A stretch of DNA of 64,000 bases. Source: Kumtagia sp044326205 (GTDB taxonomy: Bacteria; Pseudomonadota; Alphaproteobacteria; Rhizobiales; Rhizobiaceae). A program made the position numbers and the translations under genes. This document shows, one piece after another, positions 23,616 to 33,181 of this stretch; within the stretch, counting starts at the first letter, position 1, and each line of letters opens with the position of its first letter. The stretch is taken from NCBI RefSeq assembly GCF_044326205.1, contig NZ_JBIRCY010000006.1, positions 62,001 through 126,000 on the forward strand, in the 5' to 3' direction. Below the pieces are notes generated by a model. It did not search any database, was not told where the DNA came from, and worked only from the letters and a program-made list of their open reading frames with translations.

Positions 23616-24728
23616 ATGGGTCCCTTCCCGCACGACGCACCGCCCGCGAAAATCAGCAAGGCCAACCCGGCCGGCACCGACGGTTTCGAATTCGTCGAAT
23701 TCGCGCACCCCGAGCCGGAAAAGCTCGCGACGCTGTTTGAGCGCATGGGTTATGTCCCCGTCGCCCGGCACCGCACCAAGAACATCACGGTCTGGCGGCA
23801 GGGCGACATCAACTACGTGCTGAACGCCCAGCGCGGTTCGCACGCGATGAATTTCGTCGAGCAGCACGGCCCTTGCGCGCCCTCCATGGCGTGGCGCGTC
23901 GTCGACGCGCAGCATGCCTTCGAGCACGCTGTGTCCAAGGGTGCGACGCCCTACTACGGCCACGACAAGGCGCTGGACGTGCCGGCCATCGTCGGCATCG
24001 GCGGCTCGCTGCTCTATTTCGTCGATCACTATGGCGAGAAGGGTTCCGCCTACGACCAGGAGTTCGAGTGGCTTGGCGAGCGCGATCCGAAACCGGAAGG
24101 CGTCGGCTTCTATTATCTCGACCACCTCACCCATAACGTCTATCGCGGCCAGATGGACAAGTGGTGGGCGTTCTACCGCGAGTTGTTCGACTTCAAGCAG
24201 ATCCACTATTTCGACATTGACGGGCGCATCACCGGCCTGGTCAGCCGCGCTATCACCAGCCCGTGCGGAAAAATCCGCATCCCGCTGAACGAGTCGAAGG
24301 ACGACACCAGCCAGATCGAGGAATTTTTGAAGAAATACAAGGGCGAAGGCATCCAGCACATCGCCGTCGGCACCGATGGTATTTACGAGGCAACCGACCG
24401 GCTGGCCGGCAATGGCCTGAAATTCATGCCTGGCCCGCCGGACACCTACTACAAGCGCTCCTTCGCCCGCGTCTCTGGCCATGACGAGCCGATCGAACGC
24501 ATGAAGAAGCACGGCATCCTGATCGACGGCGAAGGCGTGGTCGACGGCGGCATGACCAAAATCCTGCTGCAGATCTTTTCCAAGACCGTCATCGGCCCGA
24601 TCTTCTTCGAGTTCATCCAGCGCAAGGGCGACGAAGGTTTTGGCGAGGGCAATTTCCGCGCCCTGTTCGAATCGATCGAGGAGGACCAGATTCGGCGCGG
24701 CGTGTTGCACGCGAACAAGGCTGCCTAA
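23616..24728 (+). CDS. hpd: 4-hydroxyphenylpyruvate dioxygenase
   Basis: Converts 4-hydroxyphenylpyruvate to homogentisate, the committed step of aerobic tyrosine breakdown. 370 residues, two VOC-type domains. The iron ligands are visible as His in 'YYLDHLTHNV', His in 'GIQHIAVGTD' and Glu in 'IFFEFIQRKGD'. Start at the ATG 23616-23618 (MGPFPHDAPP), preceded by GGAGG; an earlier in-frame ATG has no such site. A strong terminator follows at 24750-24778. A FAH-family hydrolase lies 1.6 kb downstream on the other strand; homogentisate 1,2-dioxygenase is not in this window. Confidence 0.95.
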   Translation: MGPFPHDAPPAKISKANPAGTDGFEFVEFAHPEPEKLATLFERMGYVPVARHRTKNITVWRQGDINYVLNAQRGSHAMNFVEQHGPCAPSMAWRVVDAQHAFEHAVSKGATPYYGHDKALDVPAIVGIGGSLLYFVDHYGEKGSAYDQEFEWLGERDPKPEGVGFYYLDHLTHNVYRGQMDKWWAFYRELFDFKQIHYFDIDGRITGLVSRAITSPCGKIRIPLNESKDDTSQIEEFLKKYKGEGIQHIAVGTDGIYEATDRLAGNGLKFMPGPPDTYYKRSFARVSGHDEPIERMKKHGILIDGEGVVDGGMTKILLQIFSKTVIGPIFFEFIQRKGDEGFGEGNFRALFESIEEDQIRRGVLHANKAA

Positions 24729-24749
24729 CGGCGCCTTTGCCTCGCAATC

Positions 24750-24778
24750 AGGGCTGGCAGAAATGCCGGCCCTTTTTT
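24750..24778 (+). terminator. Rho-independent terminator of hpd
   Basis: A 10-bp stem (AGGGCTGGCA with TGCCGGCCCT, one G-T pair) closes a GAAA tetraloop and runs into six T residues, 22 bases after the hpd stop codon. A textbook intrinsic terminator. Confidence 0.9.
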
Positions 24779-24818
24779 GTCCGAGGACATTTGGCCTACG
24801 AACAGTGTCGGCCAGAGG

Positions 24819-25376
24819 CTAATTCGCCTCGGCCGCGTTCCCAAGTCCAAGCCGCGTCACCTCGTCCCTTCTGAACCTCAAATCGTAGTCGAGAAAATAT
24901 TCATCGAGTTGCGGCGGCTTCACCGACGTGCCCGACAGCATCGCGTGCACCTGGCCGCGATGGTGGATTTCGTGGATGAACAGATGCGCCAGCAGGTCGC
25001 CGATGCGTTCCGGGATCATGCCCGCCTTGCCGCGATCCGTCGGGACGCGGCGGTCGAGGTCGGCCGGCATAAGCCTTTCGCAAAAAGCTAGAAGCCGACG
25101 ATCGAAGTTAGCCTGGCTCTCCGCAAGCGCCTTCGCGTCGCCACTGTCGACATAGACATCGAAGATCGCACGACCGACGCCGCCCTCTTCCATCATGTCG
25201 AGATAAAAAAGATCGACGGAGAGGATGTGGTTCAGCGTCTCCTTGAGTGACGGAAAGAAGCTGGTGCGCGGTGCCTCCAGCTCGCCCGGCTGCAAAGCCT
25301 GCACGGCCCGATAAAGCCGATCGTTCGACCAGAGATTGTTCTCGGCCATGCGGCGGAAGTGGGTAAGCGGGTCCAT
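24819..25376 (-). CDS. DinB family protein (putative metal-dependent)
   Basis: 185 residues of the DinB/YfiT four-helix-bundle family. The metal-binding histidines appear as 'HILSVDLFY' near residue 50 and 'HEIHHRGQVHAML' near 135. Some family members are thiol transferases, but most have no known activity. I start at the ATG 25374-25376 (MDPLTHFRRM) because GGAGG is eight bases upstream; an ATG two codons earlier overlaps the stop of the upstream membrane protein. Probably co-transcribed with that protein. Confidence 0.85.
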   Translation of the reverse strand: MDPLTHFRRMAENNLWSNDRLYRAVQALQPGELEAPRTSFFPSLKETLNHILSVDLFYLDMMEEGGVGRAIFDVYVDSGDAKALAESQANFDRRLLAFCERLMPADLDRRVPTDRGKAGMIPERIGDLLAHLFIHEIHHRGQVHAMLSGTSVKPPQLDEYFLDYDLRFRRDEVTRLGLGNAAEAN

Positions 25377-25378
25377 GC

Positions 25379-25669
25379 TCATGCCTCCGGCAGCCGGGAG
25401 AAATATATGCCCGCCCCAAGCAGCGCGAAGCCGAGCAGATTGACCAGCAGCAGCAGGTTCATGCGCCGCCGCATGCCTTGAGTCTCGGCGTCGCGCGCCA
25501 CGCCCGAATTCGTAACGGTGAGGAAGATCATGGCGTTGCGCGGAAATCCGGAGGTGTTGGTCAAAGCCGGCGACCGCGCCTCGATGCGATAGGACAGTCG
25601 GATCGCCTGGATGAACACGGCCACCATGACGAGCCCCCAAATGCCTGCCATCCATCCGAACGCGTTCAT
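25379..25669 (-). CDS. Small two-span membrane protein of unknown function
   Basis: 96 residues with hydrophobic segments at about 5-24 and 70-92, separated by a soluble loop. GGAGG precedes the ATG 25667-25669. Its end overlaps or abuts the DinB-family gene downstream, so the two are likely one transcript. No family assignment from sequence. Confidence 0.75.
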   Translation of the reverse strand: MNAFGWMAGIWGLVMVAVFIQAIRLSYRIEARSPALTNTSGFPRNAMIFLTVTNSGVARDAETQGMRRRMNLLLLVNLLGFALLGAGIYFSRLPEA

Positions 25670-25681
25670 GTCGCCTCCTGT

Positions 25682-26206
25682 CTACTGCCAGCTTTTCATA
25701 TCCGTCCGGATTTGTTCGATAAAAACCGACCGTTCTTCATCGGGAAGCTGGTCGTGGCGGACGTGCAGTGGTCCCCAACACGTATAGATCAGAAATCGAA
25801 ACGCGCCGGCGGCGTTTGGCAACAAATTCATCCCTTTCAACGGCGGCTCGCTGGTGAGGCCGACAAGCACCTCCGCTCCCACTACAATACCCGCGTCTTC
25901 ATCGATACTTTGTTGCTCTGATTCAGGAAGGCTATCGTCTGTGCGTTTCGTACACATTGATACGTTAACTGAGCCAGAATAACTGCCGAAAAATACCTCG
26001 CGCACCTCATAAGTCACGTTGAGACAAACGCTACCCGCAGTCGCTTCCCGTTCAACGGACGAGACCAGCGCACGCACGACCAGTGCATTCTTTGCGGTGT
26101 CGTAGTTGGCTTCATCTCCAGATTGGCACGCCAGCACATTTGTTTCGGCAGCCAGAAGAATCGCAATTGTCGACAGCAGGCGTCTAACGAGTGCTTTTCC
26201 AGACAT
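25682..26206 (-). CDS. Hypothetical secreted cysteine-containing protein
   Basis: 174 residues starting MSGKALVRRL at the ATG 26204-26206, with a signal peptide ending near the first cysteine ('ETNVLACQSG'). Several further cysteines (in 'GSVCLNVTYEV', 'VSMCTKR', 'YTCWGPL') suggest disulfides in the periplasm. Base composition is lower in GC than its neighbours, consistent with recent arrival. No domain recognised with confidence. An in-frame codon nine residues earlier is possible but would lengthen the signal peptide oddly. Confidence 0.65.
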   Translation of the reverse strand: MSGKALVRRLLSTIAILLAAETNVLACQSGDEANYDTAKNALVVRALVSSVEREATAGSVCLNVTYEVREVFFGSYSGSVNVSMCTKRTDDSLPESEQQSIDEDAGIVVGAEVLVGLTSEPPLKGMNLLPNAAGAFRFLIYTCWGPLHVRHDQLPDEERSVFIEQIRTDMKSWQ

Positions 26207-26279
26207 CTCCACCGCTCCACCCTTTCGCTCCACTCTCGATGGGAAATCAGCGGAATTGTGTCGAAATCTCCAAGATCGC

Positions 26280-27293
26280 TTATCGACCCGTCGGCCGGAC
26301 GGTCTGCTCGATCGCGCCGAAGATCGAGTGGCCGGCCTTGTCCTTCATCTCGATGCGCACCGTGTCGCCGAAATGCATGAACGGCGTCGCGGCGGCGCCG
26401 GTCTCGATCGTCTCGACCATGCGCTGCTCGGCGATGCAGGAATAGCCGGCGCCGCCTTCCGAAACCGGCTTGCCGGGACCGCCGGCGAGCTTGTTGGAGA
26501 TCGTGCCGGAGCCGATGATGGCGCCAGCGGCGAGCGGCCTTGTCCTCGCCGCATGGGCGATGATGCGCGAGAAATCGAAGGTCATATCGACGCCGGCATT
26601 GGCCCGGCCGAACGGCTTTCCGTTGAGCTCGACCAGCAGCGGCAGATGCAGCCGGCCGCCGTCCCAGGCCTCGCCCAGCTCGTCCGGCGTGACCGCGACT
26701 GGCGAGAAGGCGGAGGACGGTTTCGACTGGAAGAAGCCAAAACCCTTCTCCAGCTCGGCCGGGATCAGCCCGCGCAGGCTGACGTCGTTGACCAGCATGA
26801 CCAGGCGGATCGCGGCACCCGCTTGTTCGACCGAAGCGCCCATCGGCACATCGTCGACGATGACGGCGACCTCGCCCTCGAAATCGATGCCCCAGGCTTC
26901 GTCAGCCATGGCGATGGCATCGCGCGGCCCGAGGAAGGAATCCGAGCCGCCCTGATAGATCAGTGGATCAGTCCAGAAGCTTTCGGGCATGGCCGCGCCG
27001 CGCGCTTTTCGCACCAGTTCGACATGGTTCACATAGGCCGAGCCATCGGCCCACTGATAGGCGCGTGGAAGCGGCGAATGGACGTCATGCTCGTGGAAAC
27101 GCGAGGCCGGAACGGCACCCGTCTCCAGCGATTCCGCCATTGCCATGAGATGCGGCGACAGACGCAGCCAATCGTCGAGTGCTGCCTGCAGCGTCGGCAC
27201 GAGAAAGGACGCGTCGGTGTAACGGGTCAGGTCGCGCGAGACGACCACGAGTTGCCCGTCGCGGGATCCGTCCTTCAGGCTGGCAAGCTTCAT
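26280..27293 (-). CDS. Fumarylacetoacetate hydrolase family protein
   Basis: 337 residues. The FAH catalytic domain occupies roughly residues 100-330, with metal-binding 'GIDFEGEVAVI' (Glu/Asp) and 'GSGTISNK' near the C terminus. True fumarylacetoacetase splits fumarylacetoacetate into fumarate and acetoacetate, the last step of tyrosine breakdown. Family members also act on other ketoacids, so specificity rests on proximity to hpd. GAGGAGGAG precedes the ATG 27291-27293. Monocistronic in appearance. Confidence 0.85.
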   Translation of the reverse strand: MKLASLKDGSRDGQLVVVSRDLTRYTDASFLVPTLQAALDDWLRLSPHLMAMAESLETGAVPASRFHEHDVHSPLPRAYQWADGSAYVNHVELVRKARGAAMPESFWTDPLIYQGGSDSFLGPRDAIAMADEAWGIDFEGEVAVIVDDVPMGASVEQAGAAIRLVMLVNDVSLRGLIPAELEKGFGFFQSKPSSAFSPVAVTPDELGEAWDGGRLHLPLLVELNGKPFGRANAGVDMTFDFSRIIAHAARTRPLAAGAIIGSGTISNKLAGGPGKPVSEGGAGYSCIAEQRMVETIETGAAATPFMHFGDTVRIEMKDKAGHSIFGAIEQTVRPTGR

Positions 27294-27436
27294 CCCGTCT
27301 CCTCCTCGATCCGCATTCTAGAGGACCCTGAAGCCAATCCTCGTGACGGGTCAAGGTGCATGGCCGGTTCGCGACTGTCAGCGCACCGGAAATCCATGCG
27401 CTCATCACACGAACCTATCAAAGTCTGGAATTTTGG

Positions 27437-27946
27437 TCAGTTCTGCGGAAGCAGCCGCGGATACTGGACGCGCGGCGGCAGGCGATGGTGTACCAACGCC
27501 AGTGCGACAAGGCTGACACAGCTGATCAGGATCGTCACAAAGAGCGAGGCGCTGCTCGCGGGAGAGGCCAGCGCGACAAGCGGAATGGCGCCCGCCGGCG
27601 GATGGGTGACGCGCAGGACCAGCATGCCGGCGATTGCCGCGCCGACCGCAACCGCCGCCACCCACAGCAGGCCCGGGAATGCCAGTGCGACAGCGACGCC
27701 GATGATCGTGGCGAGCAGATAGCCGCCAAAAATGTTGATCGGCTGCGCCAGCGGGCTGGCTGGCTGCCCGAACAGCAGCACCACCGTCGCGCCCAGCGGC
27801 GCGATCAGCAGGGGCAGGCCGGTCAGAGACGACAGCGCGCCGACGCCGGCAATGCCGATCACGGCGCCAATGCCGGACTTCAGATGCGAAAGCGCCCGGC
27901 CGTTCGGCTCATGGCGGACGATAAATGGCACGATGTGACGGCGCAT
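27437..27946 (-). CDS. HPP family membrane protein
   Basis: 169 residues with four hydrophobic segments and the family's name-giving His-Pro-Pro in 'LRVTHPPAGAIPLVAL', plus 'LIAPLGATVVLLFG'. HPP proteins are integral membrane proteins; some plastid and cyanobacterial members transport nitrite, and most bacterial ones are uncharacterised. The start is the ATG 27944-27946, with no strong ribosome binding site. Neighbours are the FAH-family gene downstream and a divergent toxin-antitoxin pair upstream. Confidence 0.86.
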   Translation of the reverse strand: MRRHIVPFIVRHEPNGRALSHLKSGIGAVIGIAGVGALSSLTGLPLLIAPLGATVVLLFGQPASPLAQPINIFGGYLLATIIGVAVALAFPGLLWVAAVAVGAAIAGMLVLRVTHPPAGAIPLVALASPASSASLFVTILISCVSLVALALVHHRLPPRVQYPRLLPQN

Positions 27947-28099
27947 GCGGGAACCCGACTGTCAAGGCTGGGCTCGATAGCAATTTGCCTACGCAACAGG
28001 CAACGAACAAAGTTCGAATTTTGGGCAGGAGATGAAAAATTAATCGCACTCCGAACCCCTTCCGATTTCTTGCGGCGTGCGCCGGAAAAATGTAGAATT

Positions 28100-28120
28100 G
28101 ACCGGTTAAAATGACCAGTC
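28100..28120. promoter_or_regulatory. Candidate autoregulatory operator of the toxin-antitoxin pair
   Basis: GACCGGT-N7-ACCAGTC is an inverted repeat with six of seven arm positions matching, ending 15 bases before the antitoxin ATG and overlapping a TTGACC that could be a -35 element. Phd/YefM-type antitoxins repress their own promoter from such sites. Confidence 0.45.
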
Positions 28121-28135
28121 GAAACGGGTTCGCCT

Positions 28136-28387
28136 ATGAAAGTCGTGCAAGCCGCGGAAGCGAAGGCAAAGTTTTCGGCTCTTCTCAGTGACGTCGAGCG
28201 TGGCGAGATCGTCAGCATAACCCGTCACGGCAAGACGATTGCGCGCCTGGTACCGCCGGAAGCGGACGAGCAGGAGCGCCGCGAGCGCGCGGTCGACCGG
28301 CTGAAGGCCTGGCGCAAGACGCTACCGCCCACCGGAATGACCGTCGATGACATCCTGTCGGCGCGAGACGAGGGTCGCAAACCCTGA
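28136..28387 (+). CDS. Phd/YefM family antitoxin
   Basis: 83 residues. The N terminus 'VVQAAEAKAKFSALLSDVER' and 'VSITRHGKTIARLVP' are the DNA-binding fold of Phd/YefM antitoxins; the charged C-terminal tail would wrap around the toxin. The stop overlaps the toxin ATG by one base (TGATG), the usual coupling in such modules. Confidence 0.92.
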   Translation: MKVVQAAEAKAKFSALLSDVERGEIVSITRHGKTIARLVPPEADEQERRERAVDRLKAWRKTLPPTGMTVDDILSARDEGRKP

Positions 28388-28791
28388 TGCCTGTCGTCAT
28401 CGACAGTTCAGTGGCCGCCTGTTGGCTGATGCCTGACGAATTTTCCGAAGTTGCCAATAGCGCTTTGGAAATCGTATCCGCGGAAGGAATGCTGGTGCCA
28501 CCCTTGTTCTGGTACGAGCTTCGCAACGTGCTTCTCGTCAGTGAGCGGCGTAGCCGGATTGCCCCGGCTCAGATCGAGCAGGGCCTGATACGGATTGGCG
28601 ATATCCCATGCGTGATCGACGCGAATGTCGTGGAGCAGGTGCTATTCAGTCTTGCACGGACGTTCAGCTTGACTGTCTATGATGCGGCCTATCTTGAAAT
28701 AGCCGTGCGAACGCCGTCTACCCTGGCGACGCTTGATCGCCGACTGGCTTCGGCCGCGAAATCAGCGGGCGTACAAGTGTTGAGCGCCTGA
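28387..28791 (+). CDS. VapC-like PIN-domain toxin ribonuclease
   Basis: 134 residues. PIN-domain acidic residues are all present: Asp in 'VVIDSSVAACW', Glu in 'FWYELRNVLL', Asp in 'LTVYDAAYLEIA' and Asp in 'LATLDRRLA'. VapC toxins cleave tRNA or rRNA when freed from the antitoxin. Translated with the preceding antitoxin gene. No frame damage, so the module looks functional. Confidence 0.92.
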   Translation: MPVVIDSSVAACWLMPDEFSEVANSALEIVSAEGMLVPPLFWYELRNVLLVSERRSRIAPAQIEQGLIRIGDIPCVIDANVVEQVLFSLARTFSLTVYDAAYLEIAVRTPSTLATLDRRLASAAKSAGVQVLSA

Positions 28792-28805
28792 GCGCGGGTG
28801 GCAGT

Positions 28806-29840
28806 TCACCAATCCATCACCACTTTTCCGGAATTGCCTGATTTCATCGCCTCGAACCCCGAAATATAGTCGTCGACGCCGATGCGATGGGTGATCAGAC
28901 CGGTTACGTCCAGCGGTCCCTGCACCAGGGCGATCATCTTGTACCAGGTCTCGAACATTTCGCGGCCATAGATGCCCTTCAGATGCAGCATCTTGAAGAT
29001 CACCTTGTTCCAGTCAATCTCGAAACCGGTCGGCGCAATGCCCAGAATGGCGATCTTGCCGCCATTGTTCATGGTGTCGATCATGTCGCGGAAGGCGGGC
29101 GCCGCCCCTGACATTTCCAGCCCGACGTCAAAACCCTCGGTCATGCCGATGCCGCCCATCACGTCGCGCAGCTTTTCCTTCGAAGCGTCGACCACATGCT
29201 GCACGCCGAGTTTTTTGGCCAGCGCCAGCCGCGTCGGGTTGATGTCGGTGATCACCACCTTTCGCGCGCCGACGCACTGAGCAACCAGCGCGCCCATGAT
29301 GCCGATCGGCCCGGCGCCGGTGACCAGCACGTCCTCGCCGACCAGATCGAAGGACAGCGCGGTGTGAACGGCATTGCCGAGCGGATCGAAGATCGCCGCA
29401 ACCTCGTCGGGAATATCGTCGGGGATCGGTACGACATTGTGCTGCGGGATCGCCAAAAATTCGCCGAAGGCGCCGGGCCGATTGACGCCGACACCCAGCG
29501 TGTTGCGGCAGAGATGCCCCCTGCCCGCGCGGCAGTTGCGGCAATGGCCGCAGACGATGTGCCCCTCGCCCGACACGCGCTGGCCGATTTTGTATTCGGT
29601 CACCGCCGCGCCGAAATCCGCCACCGTGCCGACGAATTCGTGGCCGGTCACCATCGGCACCGGCACGGTTTTCTGGGCCCACTGGTCCCAGTTGTAGATG
29701 TGAACGTCGGTGCCGCAGATCGCCGTCTTGCGAACCTTGATCAGCACGTCGTTGGGGCCGATCTCGGGGACCGGCACCTGTTCCATCCAGATACCGGGTT
29801 CGGATTTGGCTTTGACGAGGGCGCGCATCATGTTGGACAT
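28806..29840 (-). CDS. tdh: L-threonine 3-dehydrogenase
   Basis: Zinc-dependent medium-chain dehydrogenase that oxidises L-threonine to 2-amino-3-ketobutyrate with NAD+. 344 residues. Catalytic zinc region 'AICGTDVHIYNWD' and 'GHEFVG'; the structural zinc cysteines are in 'CGHCRNCRAGRGHLC'; the Rossmann glycines are 'VTGAGPIGIMG'. GGAG precedes the ATG 29838-29840. Third gene of the kbl - small zinc protein - tdh run; the product is passed to Kbl. Confidence 0.95.
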   Translation of the reverse strand: MSNMMRALVKAKSEPGIWMEQVPVPEIGPNDVLIKVRKTAICGTDVHIYNWDQWAQKTVPVPMVTGHEFVGTVADFGAAVTEYKIGQRVSGEGHIVCGHCRNCRAGRGHLCRNTLGVGVNRPGAFGEFLAIPQHNVVPIPDDIPDEVAAIFDPLGNAVHTALSFDLVGEDVLVTGAGPIGIMGALVAQCVGARKVVITDINPTRLALAKKLGVQHVVDASKEKLRDVMGGIGMTEGFDVGLEMSGAAPAFRDMIDTMNNGGKIAILGIAPTGFEIDWNKVIFKMLHLKGIYGREMFETWYKMIALVQGPLDVTGLITHRIGVDDYISGFEAMKSGNSGKVVMDW

Positions 29841-29858
29841 AGGATTACTCCGAGCCGG

Positions 29859-30079
29859 TCAAATGAGTTCATCATCCTGCGGCCTGCCGTCAGGATCGGC
29901 TAGTGCCTCGAATTCTATCGGCGCCTGGCGATGGGTAAACCGCGCGCGGGCACATTCTGAATGCGAAAAGAGGTACTGGGAGCCGCCTTCAACCCAAAGA
30001 TTCATCAGCCGGAACTCTATCGCATTCCGGTCGGAACTTTCGATCAAGCGCCCGCAAAAGCAGCACTGGCCTCCGGGAT

Positions 30080-30083
<4 letters not shown>
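29859..30083 (-). CDS. Small zinc-finger-like protein between kbl and tdh
   Basis: 74 residues with Cys-x2-Cys in 'CCFCGRLIE' and His-x2-Cys in 'LFSHSECARARF', a likely single zinc site. The ATG 30081-30083 overlaps the kbl stop by four bases and the gene ends 18 bases before tdh, so it is embedded in the threonine-degradation transcript. No family name recalled. It might stabilise or regulate the enzymes, or be a passenger. The open frame, coupling and conserved-looking metal ligands make it a credible gene. Confidence 0.72.
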
Positions 30084-31264
<1,181 letters not shown>

Positions 31265-31404
31265 GAAAAATCTCCGGATGCGGCAGGGTTAGCGCCGAAA
31301 GCTGCCGAACTCTAGCAGAAATCCGACCAGCCCACGCGCCGCTTCTCTCGCGGCGAGGCGCGCCCCAGCCCGCTAGGTTCAGCAAACATCGAGGCACAAA
31401 TGCA

Positions 31405-32511
31405 ATGACCATCGAATCGATCACGCTGTTCCGACAATGGCAGCCGTTCCGCGACGGGACATACCGCTGCTCGGGCGGCCGCAGCGCCGAGGGATTCGAT
31501 TCCACCATCGTCGAGATCAGGACGCGCGACGGCCATGCCGGCTATGGCGAGATGGCGCCGCTGGGCAGTTTTTACGACCCGGCCTTTGCGGAAGGCGCGC
31601 GCGCCGCGATGCGCGAACTCTGCCCACGGCTGGTCGGCGCGGATGCTTCCGGCATCGAAAAGCTGAACCGCCGAATGGACCTGCTGCTGAAGGGACATCC
31701 CTACGCCAAGGCGGCGATCGACATGGCACTTTGGGATCTGGCCGGCAAGCGCGCCGGCCAGCCGCTCGCCGCGCTCACCGGCGGCGCCGAGGGCAATACC
31801 ATCGCGCTTTACCGCTCGCTGGCGCAGGAAGCGCCCGACGCCATGGCCAGGCGGGCGCAAAAATACGTCGCCGAGGGCTATCGCCGGCTGCAGGTCAAGG
31901 TCGGGCTCGACGTCGATGAGGATGTCGCGCGGCTGGAGGCGGTCCGCGCCGCCGTGCCTTCCGCCACCGTGCTGTTCTGTGATGCCAACGCCAGTTGGGG
32001 AACCGCCGAGGTCAGGCGCTTCCTCAGCGCCACCCGCTCCATCGACTATGTGCTGGAGCAGCCCTGCGCCAGCTACGAGGAGAATTTGGCGGTCCGCTCG
32101 GCCTGCGACCGGCCGCTCGTTCTGGACGAGACCATAGACGGCGTCGACGTGCTGCTGCGCGCCATTTCCGATGGGCTGGTCGATGGCATCACGATAAAGC
32201 TGGCGCGGGTCGGCGGCATCACCAGGGCGAAGCTGATCCGCGACGTCGCGATTGCCCGCAATTTGAAGATCACCATCGAGGACACCGGCGGCGCCGAGAT
32301 CGACACATCAGCCTATTGCGCGCTTATGCTGTCGACGCCAGAAAGCCTGCGCCAGCACACGGTCGACTTCCACAACTGGGTGACGGTTTCAAACGCCCGC
32401 GCCGAGTTCCGCATCGAAGGCGGCGCGATCACGCCACCGTCCGGGCCGGGACTGGGAGTCGAGGTCGATACAAAAATGTTTGGCGATCCGATTTTCGTGG
32501 CGCGCCAGTAG
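31405..32511 (+). CDS. Enolase-superfamily (mandelate racemase/muconate lactonising) enzyme
   Basis: 368 residues with both domains of the superfamily. Putative catalytic lysine in 'RLQVKVGLD' near residue 165; metal ligands Asp in 'FCDANASW' (about 193), Glu in 'VLEQPCASYEE' (about 219) and Asp/Glu in 'LVLDETIDG' (about 241); second base Lys in 'TIKLARVGG' (about 264). Two lysines on opposite faces suit a racemase/epimerase or dehydratase of the proline-betaine or cis-3-hydroxyproline type, but the substrate is not readable. The start ATG 31405-31407 is divergent from kbl. No transporter or pathway partner adjoins it. Confidence 0.82.
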   Translation: MTIESITLFRQWQPFRDGTYRCSGGRSAEGFDSTIVEIRTRDGHAGYGEMAPLGSFYDPAFAEGARAAMRELCPRLVGADASGIEKLNRRMDLLLKGHPYAKAAIDMALWDLAGKRAGQPLAALTGGAEGNTIALYRSLAQEAPDAMARRAQKYVAEGYRRLQVKVGLDVDEDVARLEAVRAAVPSATVLFCDANASWGTAEVRRFLSATRSIDYVLEQPCASYEENLAVRSACDRPLVLDETIDGVDVLLRAISDGLVDGITIKLARVGGITRAKLIRDVAIARNLKITIEDTGGAEIDTSAYCALMLSTPESLRQHTVDFHNWVTVSNARAEFRIEGGAITPPSGPGLGVEVDTKMFGDPIFVARQ

Positions 32512-32704
32512 TTGAGGGCGGAGTGGAATGGCCGACGGTTCCGTGGCGGGCCTTCGCAACGCCGCGGCAGCGCTAGCGTTCACTATTTGTGTCACGGAGC
32601 AGCGCCAGCCACTTGAACCCCGCCCAGCCGCAATTATGTGATTCTCAAGCGTGCTATGCACGCGAACTGAACGCTTTGATCAAGCTTCATCCGTGGAGGT
32701 TGTC

Positions 32705-33067
32705 ATGGCTAACTCGCTGATGGAAGGCAGGAAGGCGCAAGACTGGATCAACCTTGCCCTCGCGGTCTGCCTGTTCGTTTCCCCTTGGTTCATCGGATTC
32801 GTGACGGACGTCAGGCCGGCATGGAACGCCTGGGTTGTAGGCGTTGTGCTCGCCGGTTTCACGCTCGCCGCGATTTCGGCGTTCGCCGAGTGGGAGGAAT
32901 GGGTGAACTTCCTGCTCGGCCTTTGGCTGGTCGTCTCGCCCTGGCTGCTCGGATTCTCCGCCAACGTGAACGCGATGTGGACCCATGTGATCATGGGTGT
33001 GCTGATCGCTGCGGCGTCGGCCTGGGCGGTCTGGGACTTTCGACACGGCCCGCACGCGCATGCGTGA
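32705..33067 (+). CDS. SPW repeat membrane protein
   Basis: 120 residues with four hydrophobic segments arranged as two repeats, each carrying the signature Ser-Pro-Trp: 'LFVSPWFIGF' and 'LVVSPWLLGF'. SPW-repeat proteins are integral membrane proteins of unknown function. GGAGG precedes the ATG 32705-32707. Followed by a strong hairpin at 33106-33135. Confidence 0.9.
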   Translation: MANSLMEGRKAQDWINLALAVCLFVSPWFIGFVTDVRPAWNAWVVGVVLAGFTLAAISAFAEWEEWVNFLLGLWLVVSPWLLGFSANVNAMWTHVIMGVLIAAASAWAVWDFRHGPHAHA

Positions 33068-33105
33068 CCGGCTCGGCCTAGCGCCGAACCGAACGACGCA
33101 AGACA

Positions 33106-33135
33106 ATCGGCCCGCCATGCAAATGGCGGGCCGAT
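33106..33135. terminator. Bidirectional hairpin between SPW-protein gene and gcdH
   Basis: A perfect 13-bp stem (ATCGGCCCGCCAT with its complement) closes a GCAA tetraloop, between the ends of two convergent genes. The T-tract after it is weak on the plus strand (GTCGTTT), so termination may be partly factor-assisted, but position and symmetry suggest it serves both genes. Confidence 0.75.
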
Positions 33136-33181
33136 GTCGTTTCGGAAAACCTGTGCAGGAATTCGCGCGGGAAAGGGCCGC

